Assembly (NCBI RefSeq): GCF_001446935.1
Contig: NZ_LKKK01000015.1
Span: 164,994 to 228,993, forward strand
Direction: 5' to 3'
DNA: 64,000 nucleotides
Origin: Pseudomonas sp. TTU2014-080ASC
GTDB lineage: Bacteria; Pseudomonadota; Gammaproteobacteria; Pseudomonadales; Pseudomonadaceae
Shown: positions 16,355 to 27,161 of the stretch, piece by piece
How positions within the stretch are numbered: position 1 is the first letter of the stretch
Layout of the letters: each line of letters begins with the position of its first letter
The notes under the pieces: model-generated
Seen by the model: only the letters and a program-made list of their open reading frames with translations
Told to the model about the DNA's origin: nothing
The model's database searches: none
Position numbers and translations under genes: made by a program

Positions 16355-17707
16355 ATGAACGCCCTTCGCGAAGCCTGGCAGCACGCTCCCACCCACAGAC
16401 GGGTCTGGGCGCTGGCTGCACCAATGATTTTGAGCAACCTTTCTGTGCCCATGGTGGCGCTGGTGGACAGTGCAGTGATCGGCCGCCTGCCCCATGCCCA
16501 TCAGTTAGCGGCGGTGGCGGTAGGTGGCAGCCTGTACACCCTGCTGACTTGGGTGGTGGGCTTTCTGCGCATGGGTACCACGGGGTTCAGCGCTCAGGCG
16601 GCGGGACGTGAGGACGGCAGCGCACTGCGTCAGGTGCTGGTGCAGGGTTTGCTGTTGGGCGGGCTGTTTGCCGCGGTGTTGATCCTGCTGGCGATGTTGT
16701 TCAGCAGCTCAGCATTGAGCCTGATGAATCCATCTGCCGATCTGGATGATCAGGCGCGTACTTACCTGCATATCCGCCTGTTCGGCCTGCCTGCCGCGCT
16801 GACTACTTTCGCCCTGGTTGGCTGGTTGCTGGGCACGCAGAACTCCCGTGGGCCGCTGGCGATTTTGCTCACCACCAACCTGATCAACGCCGGGTTGGAT
16901 GTGTTGTTCGTACTCGGTTTCAACTGGGGCGTAGCCGGTGCGGCCTGGTCATCGGTGATTGCTGAATGGAGCGGCATGCTGCTGGGGCTGTGGCTGGCCC
17001 GCAGAACGCTGCGCAATTACAGCGGTGCATTGGATGCCACAGCATTAAAACGCTGGCTTAACTGGCGGCCGCTGCTGTCGGTCAACCGCGACATTTTTAT
17101 CCGCAGCCTGGCGCTGCAGTCAGTGTTCTTTCTGGTCACCGTACAAGGTACCCGGCTGGGCGATGCAACCGTGGCAGCCAACGCCCTGCTGCTCAACGGT
17201 CTGATGCTGACTGCCTATGCACTGGATGGTCTTGCCCATGCGCTGGAAGCCCTCTGCGGGCACGCGCTGGGAGCCCGGGACCGGGCAGGGTTACGCCGCA
17301 CGCTGATCGTCGCGGGTGGCTGGGCAGTACTGGCCAGCGCTGTGTTTGCGCTGTTCTTCATGTTTGGCGGGCAGTGGTTTATCCAGATGCAGACGACCAT
17401 GGAAGACGTACGCGCCACCGCCTATACCTACCTGCCATATCTGGCCGTGCTGCCGCTGATTGGCGTGTGGAGCTATCTGCTGGATGGGCTGTTTATCGGT
17501 GCCACCCGCGCCCGGGAAATGCGCAATGCCATGGTCCTCGCCCTGCTGCTCAGCCTGCCGCTGGCGCTGGTCCTGCAACCCCTGGGCAACCATGGCCTGT
17601 GGCTGGCATTTCTCAGCTTTATGGCACTTCGCAGTCTAACCCTCGGGGCTTATGCTTATCGCCTGACCCGGCGCGATCAGTGGTTTGCGCCGGCTGGAAC
17701 GGCATAA
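16355..17707 (+). CDS. MATE family efflux transporter (DinF-like)
   Basis: The 450-residue inner-membrane protein has about twelve hydrophobic segments in two similar halves, typical of MATE antiporters that export cationic drugs or metabolites using sodium or proton gradients. The N-terminal region, APMILSNLSVPMVALVDSAVIGRL, and GTTGFSAQAAGRED match the DinF branch. It lies 15 bases before the DUF2214 gene on the same strand, so the two may be co-transcribed. The transported substrate cannot be told from sequence. No LexA-type box is evident upstream, so I do not claim SOS control. Confidence 0.93.
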   Translation: MNALREAWQHAPTHRRVWALAAPMILSNLSVPMVALVDSAVIGRLPHAHQLAAVAVGGSLYTLLTWVVGFLRMGTTGFSAQAAGREDGSALRQVLVQGLLLGGLFAAVLILLAMLFSSSALSLMNPSADLDDQARTYLHIRLFGLPAALTTFALVGWLLGTQNSRGPLAILLTTNLINAGLDVLFVLGFNWGVAGAAWSSVIAEWSGMLLGLWLARRTLRNYSGALDATALKRWLNWRPLLSVNRDIFIRSLALQSVFFLVTVQGTRLGDATVAANALLLNGLMLTAYALDGLAHALEALCGHALGARDRAGLRRTLIVAGGWAVLASAVFALFFMFGGQWFIQMQTTMEDVRATAYTYLPYLAVLPLIGVWSYLLDGLFIGATRAREMRNAMVLALLLSLPLALVLQPLGNHGLWLAFLSFMALRSLTLGAYAYRLTRRDQWFAPAGTA

Positions 17708-17722
17708 CAATAAGGAGCCGAA

Positions 17723-18178
17723 ATGGGCCAGTCAGTCGCAGCATATTTGCACTATTTTTCAGTACTCGCGCTGTTTGCTCTGCTGGTCGCTGAATATGTG
17801 CTGTTCAGCAAGCCACTGGATCTGAGCCGGGCGCGCCGGCTGATCATCACTGATCTGTCCTATGGTGTAGTGGCCGGGCTGGTGCTGATGACCGGGTTGG
17901 CGCGGGTGATATGGTACGGCAAAGGCCTGAGTTACTACCTGCACAACAGCCTGTTCCTAACCAAGGTCGGCCTGTTTCTCGTTGTCGGGCTGATCTCCGC
18001 CCTACCGACGTTCGTGTTTATCAACTGGCGCAACGACCTCAAAGCCGGGCGTGTACCCCTGCTCGAACCGCGCATGGCGCTGGCGGTGAAATGGGTCATC
18101 CGCGTTGAACTGCTGGTATTACTGTTCATCCCCGTGCTGGCCGCGCTGATGGCGCGCGGCTACGGCATGTTCAGCTGA
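17723..18178 (+). CDS. DUF2214 family inner-membrane protein
   Basis: The 151-residue protein has four predicted membrane helices and the family-like opening YLHYFSVLALFALLVAEYVLF, then RRLIITDLSYGVVAGLVLMTG and KVGLFLVVGLISALPT. A His in the first helix and conserved Arg/Asp residues recall small membrane proteins of the cytochrome-associated type, but no function is established. A strong ribosome site (AAGGAG) sits 8 bases before the ATG. It is probably co-transcribed with the MATE gene. Confidence 0.85.
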   Translation: MGQSVAAYLHYFSVLALFALLVAEYVLFSKPLDLSRARRLIITDLSYGVVAGLVLMTGLARVIWYGKGLSYYLHNSLFLTKVGLFLVVGLISALPTFVFINWRNDLKAGRVPLLEPRMALAVKWVIRVELLVLLFIPVLAALMARGYGMFS

Positions 18179-18225
18179 TGGTCTGATTTGCCCGTGTGGT
18201 ACGGCTCTGCTAGTGTCGCCCGGTT

Positions 18226-18231
18226 TATAAT
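18226..18231 (+). promoter_or_regulatory. Candidate -10 element for xseB-ispA
   Basis: A perfect TATAAT lies 30 bases before the xseB start in an otherwise GC-rich gap. No good TTGACA is found at the usual distance, so this is only a candidate sigma-70 promoter. Confidence 0.4.
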
Positions 18232-18261
18232 CTGCTGAATTCCTTTCCCGAGACGTCTGTT

Positions 18262-18504
18262 ATGGCCCGCAAAAAAGCCGCGCTCGATTTCGAGCAATCC
18301 CTGACCGATCTGCAAGCGCTGGTCGAACGTCTGGAAACCGGCGAACTGTCGCTGGAAGACTCCCTGACCGCCTTCGAACAAGGCGTGCGTCTGACCCGTG
18401 AATGCCAGACTGCACTGGCTCAGGCTGAGCAGAAAGTGCAAATCCTCATGGAGCGCAACGGCGAGCTGGAAGAAGCCCCTTTTGATGCGGATCAGCAGGC
18501 ATGA
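18262..18504 (+). CDS. xseB: Exodeoxyribonuclease VII small subunit
   Basis: The 80-residue small subunit of exonuclease VII binds the XseA large subunit, which degrades single-stranded DNA in both directions. The signature is FEQSLTDLQALVERLETGELSLEDSL followed by FEQGVRLTRECQTALAQAEQKV (quoted in short parts), a helical hairpin. Length is standard. Its stop overlaps the ATG of ispA (18501) by four bases, the coupled arrangement usual in proteobacteria. Confidence 0.97.
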   Translation: MARKKAALDFEQSLTDLQALVERLETGELSLEDSLTAFEQGVRLTRECQTALAQAEQKVQILMERNGELEEAPFDADQQA

Positions 18505-19388
18505 TTGCGGCGTACCAAACCCTCTGCCAGACCCGCGTTGACGCGGCCCTCGAACACCTGCTGCAAAGCCCGCGCAGCGAGCTGGACCGCCTGTATGCGG
18601 CTATGCGCTACAGCCTGTTTAACGGCGGCAAGCGCGTACGTCCGCTGTTGGTTTATGCCGCCTGCGAAGCCCTCGGCGGTCAGCCGGAAAAGGCCAATGC
18701 AGCAGCCTGCGCAGTGGAGCTGATTCACGCTTACTCGCTGGTGCACGACGACCTCCCGGCCATGGACGATGACGACCTGCGTCGCGGCCAGCCAACCACC
18801 CACATCGCTTTTGATGAAGCCAGCGCGATTCTTGCCGGAGACGGCATGCAGAGCGTGGCTTTTGGCGTGCTGGCAGATGCTGCTGCCAACCCACATGACG
18901 CCGAAGTGCGCCTGTCCATGCTCAGCACCTTGAGCCACGCTGCCGGCCCAGCCGGAATGGTGGGAGGACAGGCGATTGATCTGGGTTCAGTCGGCATCAA
19001 GCTCGACCAGAGTGCGCTGGAAGTGATGCACCGGCACAAAACCGGCGCGCTGATTGAAGCCAGCGTACGCCTCGGCGCACTGGCCAGCGGCGTGGCCAGC
19101 GAGCAATCCCTCAGCGCACTGCACCGTTATGCACAGGCCATCGGCCTGGCCTTCCAAGTACAGGACGATATCCTCGACGTGGAAAGCGATACCGCCACGC
19201 TGGGTAAAACCCAGGGTAAGGACGAGGCCAACGACAAGCCCACCTACCCGGCACTGCTTGGCATGCAGGCGGCCAAAGCCTACGCGCTGGAACTGCGCGA
19301 TCAGGCGCTGGATGCCCTCAGTGGTTTTGATGACAAGGCCGAGCCATTACGCGCGCTGGCCCGCTATATCGTCGAACGCCGCAACTAG
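18501..19388 (+). CDS. ispA: Farnesyl diphosphate synthase
   Basis: The 295-residue cytosolic enzyme condenses isopentenyl and dimethylallyl/geranyl diphosphates to farnesyl diphosphate for undecaprenol and quinone side chains. Both Asp-rich motifs are present: DDLPAMDDDDLRRG (first) and QVQDDILDVESD (second), plus the GGKRVRPLL substrate-binding segment. It overlaps xseB by four bases. In many pseudomonads dxs, which feeds the same pathway, follows directly; here it is displaced to 27162 by an intervening cassette. Confidence 0.98.
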   Translation: MIAAYQTLCQTRVDAALEHLLQSPRSELDRLYAAMRYSLFNGGKRVRPLLVYAACEALGGQPEKANAAACAVELIHAYSLVHDDLPAMDDDDLRRGQPTTHIAFDEASAILAGDGMQSVAFGVLADAAANPHDAEVRLSMLSTLSHAAGPAGMVGGQAIDLGSVGIKLDQSALEVMHRHKTGALIEASVRLGALASGVASEQSLSALHRYAQAIGLAFQVQDDILDVESDTATLGKTQGKDEANDKPTYPALLGMQAAKAYALELRDQALDALSGFDDKAEPLRALARYIVERRN

Positions 19389-19405
19389 GCCCTGCACTGC
19401 AGGGC
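19389..19405 (+). terminator. Short hairpin after ispA
   Basis: GCCCTGC (19389-19395) pairs with GCAGGGC (19399-19405) directly after the ispA stop, followed by a loosely T-rich stretch. A second 7-base hairpin, TCCACCC/GGGTGGA, lies at 19423-19440 without a T-run. Together they probably end the xseB-ispA transcript. The rest of the 212-base gap shows no gene. Confidence 0.55.
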
Positions 19406-19600
19406 TTCCCGCCTTTTATCGGTCCACCCGCCTGGGTGGACACTGCAACCTGAGCCTATTCAGATTGTTCTCGTACGTGCAGTGACCGCGGCTGATTAGG
19501 GTGTCCGGACGTTTCAGTTCCGGGCCTTGTAGCAGTCGCACCTGATCCGTGCAGGAAACACCGGGAGCTGGAATTCCAATCCATAACAAAAAGGCTCCCC

Positions 19601-20935
19601 ATGATGAAAGCATTCACCGCACTGCCCCTGCTCGCTGCCCTCAGCGCCGTCAACAGCCTGGCCCAGGCAGATGACAATTGGGTCAAACAGGCCGCAACCG
19701 CACAAGCCGATCAGGTCATTGAATGGCGTCGCCACCTGCACCAGCACCCCGAGCTGAGCAATCAGGAGCACAATACTTCCGCCTATGTCGCCAACCACCT
19801 GCGCAAACTGGGGCTGAAAGTACACACAGGCATTGCCGGAACCGGCGTAGTCGCCGTACTCAAAGGTGATCTTCCCGGCCCGACCGTGGGCCTGCGCGCC
19901 GACATGGACGCCCTGCCGATCAAAGAGGCCACCGGCCTGCCTTTCGCCAGCAAAGCCCAAGGTGATTACTTCGGCAAGACCGTAGATGTGATGCACGCCT
20001 GCGGCCACGATGCCCATACCGCAATGCTGATGGGCGCAGCCCGGCTGATGAGCCAAAACAAAGATAAAATCCCCGGCACAGTGGTGTTTGTCTTCCAGCC
20101 GTCAGAAGAAGGCCCCTCCAACATCGACATCTATGCCGACAACGCCCCCAGCTGGGGAGCCCGGCGCATGGTCGAAGAAGGGATCATCGAGCGCTTCGGC
20201 ATTCAGGCTATGTTTGCCATGCATGTAACCAGCGACAGTCACACCGGCGAAATCGCTTATAAATCTGGCATCGCCTTTAACAGCTCGGACAGCTTCCGCA
20301 TTCGCCTGCTTGGCAAACAAGCCCACGGATCGGCCCCTTGGGATGGTGCTGACCCGATTGTCGCCTCCGCCAACGTAATCAATGCCATGCAGACGCTGGT
20401 TAACCGCCGCGCCAAACTGACCTTGGGTATGGGCGTTGTATCCGTAGGCAGCATCCATGGCGGCACGGCCAACAACGTCATTCCTGAGGAAATCATCATG
20501 AATGGAACCATCCGCTCCGACTCTGCGCCGATCCGCGAAACACTCACCACTCAGCTTGCCGAAGTCGTCAGCAAAACGGCTGAGGCGCAAAAGGTAAAAG
20601 CCGATGTGAAGGTGGTCGAAATGATGCCACTGACCATCAACAACCCGGACCTGACCCAGGCCTTGGCTCCGGCCATGGCACGAGCCTCTGACGGCCATGC
20701 GGAAGAAATCGCCAACCAGCGCTCGGGCAGTGAAGACTTCGCCTACTTCGCACAAAAAGTCCCGGGGCTATACGTGTTTCTCGGGCAAACCCCACAAGGG
20801 CGAGACCTCAACACAGCGGCCAACAACCATACGCCCACCGTTTATCTGGATGAGGCGACCCTGAATACTGGCGTGCGTGCCCACGTGGAATTTGTGCTGG
20901 GCTATGCCGATTACGCCAAACAGCTGAAACAGTGA
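19601..20935 (+). CDS. Exported M20D-family amidohydrolase (hippurate hydrolase / carboxypeptidase-like)
   Basis: This 444-residue metallohydrolase would cleave N-acyl amino acids or related amides. A signal peptide (hydrophobic stretch ending NSLAQADD) predicts a periplasmic location, unusual for this mostly cytosolic group. Family marks are WRRHLHQHPELS, RADMDALPIKE, the metal-site segment HACGHDAHTAM (Cys/His ligands), FQPSEEGP (catalytic Glu), GTANNVIPEE and SGSEDFAYF. Two ATG codons in a row (19601, 19604) are equivalent starts. It is convergent with the LysR gene, from which a strong hairpin separates it. The substrate is unknown. Confidence 0.92.
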   Translation: MMKAFTALPLLAALSAVNSLAQADDNWVKQAATAQADQVIEWRRHLHQHPELSNQEHNTSAYVANHLRKLGLKVHTGIAGTGVVAVLKGDLPGPTVGLRADMDALPIKEATGLPFASKAQGDYFGKTVDVMHACGHDAHTAMLMGAARLMSQNKDKIPGTVVFVFQPSEEGPSNIDIYADNAPSWGARRMVEEGIIERFGIQAMFAMHVTSDSHTGEIAYKSGIAFNSSDSFRIRLLGKQAHGSAPWDGADPIVASANVINAMQTLVNRRAKLTLGMGVVSVGSIHGGTANNVIPEEIIMNGTIRSDSAPIRETLTTQLAEVVSKTAEAQKVKADVKVVEMMPLTINNPDLTQALAPAMARASDGHAEEIANQRSGSEDFAYFAQKVPGLYVFLGQTPQGRDLNTAANNHTPTVYLDEATLNTGVRAHVEFVLGYADYAKQLKQ

Positions 20936-20941
20936 TCTACC

Positions 20942-20973
20942 CCTGAGCGCACGGTGCATGCCGTGCGCTCAGG
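20942..20973. terminator. Bidirectional hairpin between amidohydrolase and LysR genes
   Basis: A perfect 13-base stem, CCTGAGCGCACGG (20942-20954) with CCGTGCGCTCAGG (20961-20973), encloses TGCATG. It lies between two convergent genes and includes the LysR stop codon (20969-20971). There is no long T-run, so termination may be partial. Confidence 0.7.
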
Positions 20974-21901
20974 CTTGCTCTCGATGACTCCTGCGCGCCA
21001 ACTCCGCGACCTGCTCGCGCAACCAGACTCCCGCCGCATCGCTTTCACTCTGCCGCAGCCAATACATGCTCAGGGTGATCGGCGGCAGCGCCAGCGGCAA
21101 AGGCAGAACCCTGTTATTGCCACCCTGATTAAGCAGCTGTGCATAACCCCGACTGAGCGTCAGCAACATCCCACTCTGGGCCACCAGCAAAGCGGCGGAC
21201 AGATAATTGCGACAGTGCTGACGTACATTGCGAGTCAGACCCAAATGCCCCAGCGCCAAGTCCTCAGCACAGATACCGCGCCGCTGCGAGGTAATCGCCA
21301 CATGCTCCGCCGCCAGATAGCGCTCAGCCGTCAGTTCACCTTCAAACTCCGGCCCAGCCAGCACACAGAACTCATCCGTGAATAACAAGCGATGACGTAG
21401 TTCGTTATCAGTCGGCCGGGTGATTTCCACCGCCAGATCCACCCGCCCCGCCGCCATTTCCCTTGGCACATCCGCCCAGTGTAGGCTGCTGCAACGCAGC
21501 TCCACCTGCGGCGCTACCGTGCGAAAGTGCGCCAGCAAGCGCGGTAGCAACAGCGGCTCCATCTGCTCCGGCATATTCAGGCAGAACGTCCGCCGATCCC
21601 TGTGCGGATCAAAGCCCTGCGTGCTGCCCAAGCTGCGGCGCAGGCCATTGAGTGAATCCTGAATGACCGGTGCCAGTTGCTCAGCCAGCGCAGTGGGCAC
21701 TACGCCGCGCCCTTCGCGGACAAACAGCGGATCGCCCAGCTGTTCACGTAGCCGTGCCAGCGCATGGCTGACCGCCGACTGGCTCAGGTGCAGCAGGCTG
21801 GCGGCGCGGGTCAGGTTGCGCTCGCGGTACACCACCTCGAACACCCGGAACAGGTTGAGATCGATGCGGTTGAGTGCAGATGATTCATGCTGTCTATTCA
21901 T
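20969..21901 (-). CDS. LysR family transcriptional regulator
   Basis: The 310-residue protein starts with the LysR helix-turn-helix: LNLFRVFEVVYRERNLTRAA, then LLHLSQSAVSHALARLREQ and GDPLFVREGRG, followed by a substrate-binding domain with a two-lobed periplasmic-binding fold. The ATG at 21901 was chosen because it puts the helix-turn-helix at the usual distance from the N-terminus; a longer frame to 21973 would add 24 atypical residues. It is divergent from the acyl-CoA ligase/carboxylase pair, whose expression it most likely controls. The inducer is unknown. Confidence 0.93.
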   Translation of the reverse strand: MNRQHESSALNRIDLNLFRVFEVVYRERNLTRAASLLHLSQSAVSHALARLREQLGDPLFVREGRGVVPTALAEQLAPVIQDSLNGLRRSLGSTQGFDPHRDRRTFCLNMPEQMEPLLLPRLLAHFRTVAPQVELRCSSLHWADVPREMAAGRVDLAVEITRPTDNELRHRLLFTDEFCVLAGPEFEGELTAERYLAAEHVAITSQRRGICAEDLALGHLGLTRNVRQHCRNYLSAALLVAQSGMLLTLSRGYAQLLNQGGNNRVLPLPLALPPITLSMYWLRQSESDAAGVWLREQVAELARRSHREQA

Positions 21902-21971
21902 GGAATGCGTACCCGATACGGCATCAGCTCGCAGCCTAGCAAAGCCAGACAACAAATAGACCATGCATAGC

Positions 21972-21991
21972 ATTCATGGATGATGATGAAT
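21972..21991. promoter_or_regulatory. Candidate LysR operator
   Basis: ATTCAT (21972-21977) and ATGAAT (21986-21991) form an inverted repeat separated by 8 bases in the gap between the divergent LysR and ligase genes. It contains the T-N11-A pattern expected of LysR sites. Short and AT-rich, so only suggestive. Confidence 0.4.
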
Positions 21992-22061
21992 AAGCGTCAG
22001 TTCTGAGGCGAAAGCAGCCTGACTATGATGCGTGCAACAAGAACAACAACGAGCGCACGCC

Positions 22062-23749
<1,688 letters not shown>

Positions 23750-23753
<4 letters not shown>

Positions 23754-26700
23754 ACGTACTGTTTACCAAGTTGCTGATCGCCAACCGCGGCGAAATCGCC
23801 ATCCGCATTGCCCGCGCTGCTGGCGAGCTGGGCATTCACAGCGTGGCGGTCTACGCCGAAGATGACGCCCAATCCCTGCACTGCCGGGTCGCCGACAGCG
23901 CCGTTGCCCTGCAAGGTCGTGGCGTACCGGCTTATCTGAACATCGACCAGCTGATCGAAATCGCCCAGCGTGAAGGCTGCGATGCTGTCCATCCCGGCTA
24001 CGGATTCCTCGCGGAAAACCCGGGATTTGCCCAACGCTGCGCTGAGGCCGGCATCCGCTTTATCGGCCCAGATGCCGAGGTGCTGCGCCTGTTTGGCGAC
24101 AAAGCGGCTGCTCGCCAACTGGCCGAGCAATGCGACGTACCACTGGTGGCCGGGATCAATCAGGCGATCACCCCGGAGCAGGCCCAGGCATTTCTCGCCG
24201 AACATGGCGCGGTGATGCTCAAGGCACTGGCCGGTGGCGGCGGGCGCGGCATGCGTCCGGTTTTCGACGCGGCAGAGCTGGATGAAGCCTTCGCCCGCTG
24301 CCAGTCCGAAGCACGCGCCGCGTTTGGTAACGATGCGTTGTATGTCGAACAACTGGTGAGCAATGCCCGCCACATTGAAATTCAGGTGCTGGGCGATGCC
24401 GACGGTAACGTCAGCCACCTGTGGGAGCGGGATTGCAGCCTGCAACGACGCCAGCAAAAACTGGTGGAAATCGCCCCCAGCCCGGACCTGCCCGCCGACA
24501 CCCGCCAGCGCATGATCGACGCGGCCCTGCGCCTGGCCAAAGCTGCCAATTACCAAGGTCTCGGCACGTTCGAGTTCCTGCTGGATGGCAAAAACCCGCA
24601 GCGCTTCTACTTTATGGAAGCCAACCCGCGCATTCAGGTGGAACACACCGTCACCGAACAGGTCAGCGGTGTCGATCTGCTGCACACCCAGCTCAAACTT
24701 GCCGCTGGCCACAGCCTCGAATCCCTTGGACTGACTCAGCCGCCCGCACTGAACGGTTTTGCCGTGCAACTGCGGATCAATCTGGACAGCATGAACGCCG
24801 ACGGCAGCACCCGCCCGGCCATCGGCACTTTAAGCGCCTATCAACCACCCAGCGGCCCCGGCCTGCGTGTGGACGGTTACGGCTACGCCGGTTACAGCGT
24901 CAGCCCCAGCTATGACTCGCTGCTGGCCAAGCTGATCGCCCAAGGCCCGGATTACCCGAGCGCACTGCGCCGTGCTTACCGAGCGCTGTGCGAATTTCGT
25001 CTGGAAGGCGTCAACAGCAATATCTGCCTGCTGCAAAACCTGCTGCGCCGCCCGGAAGTGGGAGGCTACGCGGTCAACACCCGCTTTGTGGAAAGCCAAC
25101 TCGCCAGCCTGCTGGAGACGTCCGCAGATTCGCATCCGCATCGCTACGTGGCAAGCAATCAGGCACAGGCTCAAGCCGTGCAGCAGAGCGCCGTTATCCC
25201 TGAAGGCTATCTGCCGCTGAACACGCCCAGCACCGGTGTGGTGGTGACGCTGGAGGTGGCTGAAGGTGACGCAATAGCCGTCGGCCAGAGCATCGCCGTG
25301 CTGGAAGCGATGAAGATGGAATTTGTGGTCAAAGCCAGCCACAGCGGTATCGTCCGCACGGTCTTGGTCCGGCCCGGTAGTAGCGTTGGCGAAGGCCAGC
25401 CACTGGTATTTATCGAACCTGCTGAAGTTGCTGCAGACCACGGTTCCAATGAGGAAAGCATCGACCTCGACCACATCCGCGCCGATCTGGCCGAAGTGCT
25501 CGAACGCCATGCCATCACCCGCGACGAGCGCCGCCCGGACGCCGTAGCCAAGCGCCGCAAAACTGGCCAGCGCACCGCCCGGGAGAATCTGGCGCAGCTG
25601 CTGGATGAAGGCAGCTTCAGCGAATACGGCGCACTGGCGATTGCCGCCCAGCGTCGTCGCCGGCCGTTGCAGGAGCTGATCGAGCAAAGCCCGGCAGACG
25701 GGCTGGTAGCGGGTATCGGCACAGTCAACGCCTCCACCTTCGGCCCGCAAGCGGCGCGCTGCATGGCGATTGCCTACGACTACACCGTGTTCGCCGGTAC
25801 CCAAGGCGTGATGAACCACAAGAAGACCGACCGCATGCTCGGCCTTGCCGAACAGTGGCGCTTACCTGTGGTGCTGTTTGCCGAAGGCGGCGGTGGTCGC
25901 CCAGGCGATACCGACTGGGTCGGCGTAGCCGGGCTGGACTGCCACACCTTTGTCGGCATGGCCAAACTGTCCGGGCTGGTGCCACTGGTGGGCGTGGTCT
26001 CCGGCCGCTGCTTTGCCGGTAACGCCGCCCTGCTCGGCTGCTGCGACGTGATTATCGCCACGGAGAACGCCAGCATCGGCATGGCCGGCCCGGCGATGAT
26101 CGAAGGCGGCGGCTTGGGCAGCTTCAAACCGGAAGAAGTCGGCCCGAGCAGCGTACAGGGCCCCAACGGCGTAATCGACGTGCTGGTCGCCGATGAAGTG
26201 GGAGCCGTACGCGTGGCTCAGCAATACCTGAGTTACTTCCAGGGCGCGACCAGCGACTGGCACTGCGCTGACCAACGCGAACTGCGCCACCTGATCCCGG
26301 AAAACCGCCTGCGCGTTTACGACATCCGCAGCGTGATCGAAACCCTGGCTGACAGCGGTTCCGTGCTGGAGCTACGCCGACAGTTCGCGCCGGGGCTGAT
26401 CACCGCGTTTATCCGCATTGAGGGCAAACCGTTCGGCCTGATCGCCAACAACCCAGCCCATTTAGGCGGGGCGATTGATGCCGTGGCAGGCGACAAGGCC
26501 GCACGTTTTATGCAGCTGTGCGATGCCTTTGATATTCCGCTGTTGTCGCTGTGCGACACACCCGGTTTTATGGTCGGGCCGGAATCGGAAAAGCAAGCCA
26601 CGGTGCGCCATGTCTCGCGCATGTTCGTCACGGCGGCAAGTCTGTCGGTGCCGTTCTTCACCGTGGTGTTGCGCAAAGGCTACGGTTTGGGCGCGCAGGC

Positions 26701-27028
26701 CATGGCAGCGGGCAGCTTTCACTCACCGATGTTCACCATCGCCTGGCCCAGCGCCGAATTTGGTGCCATGGGGCTTGAGGGCGCGATACGTCTCGGTTTT
26801 GCCAAAGAACTTGGAGCCATCGAAGACCCCGCCCAACGTCAGCAGTTGTTCGACAAACTGGTGGCCAAAGCCTACGAAAACGGTAAAGGCATCAACATGG
26901 CCAGTTTCCTGGAAATTGATGCAGTAATTGATCCGCTGGAAACCCGTGGCTGGCTCCTACGTGGACTAAATGCCGCACCCCGACCGGCTGCACGGGAGGG
27001 CAAGAAACGCACTGTAGATAGCTGGTAA
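23750..27028 (+). CDS. Single-chain biotin-dependent acyl-CoA carboxylase (LCC-like)
   Basis: One 1092-residue polypeptide holds the whole carboxylase. Residues 1-450 are biotin carboxylase (LLIANRGEIAIRIARAA, the ATP-grasp loop GGGGRGMRPV, EANPRIQVEHTVTE). Around 490-560 is the biotin carrier, with Lys522 in EAMKMEF. About 570-1092 is the carboxyltransferase, with both halves fused (GGGGRPGDTDW; NNPAHLGGAIDAVAGDKAARF; CDTPGF). This layout matches the long-chain acyl-CoA carboxylases known from mycobacteria and some proteobacteria, rather than multi-subunit acetyl-CoA carboxylase. The GTG start at 23750 fits the N-terminus of biotin carboxylases and overlaps the ligase stop. With the ligase, it would convert a free acid to its CoA ester and then to an alpha-carboxylated product; that is inference. 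Confidence 0.93.
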
Positions 27029-27161
27029 GCGAGCCCGGTGCCGTTCGTCAGCAACGGCACCGGTTATCCACTAATGACAAGTCGTAACACGGCAGGTTTG
27101 GGCAGTTCTCAACGCTTCGGGTAAACTTCTTAATTCTTATGAATTTATAACGATCCGCCTG

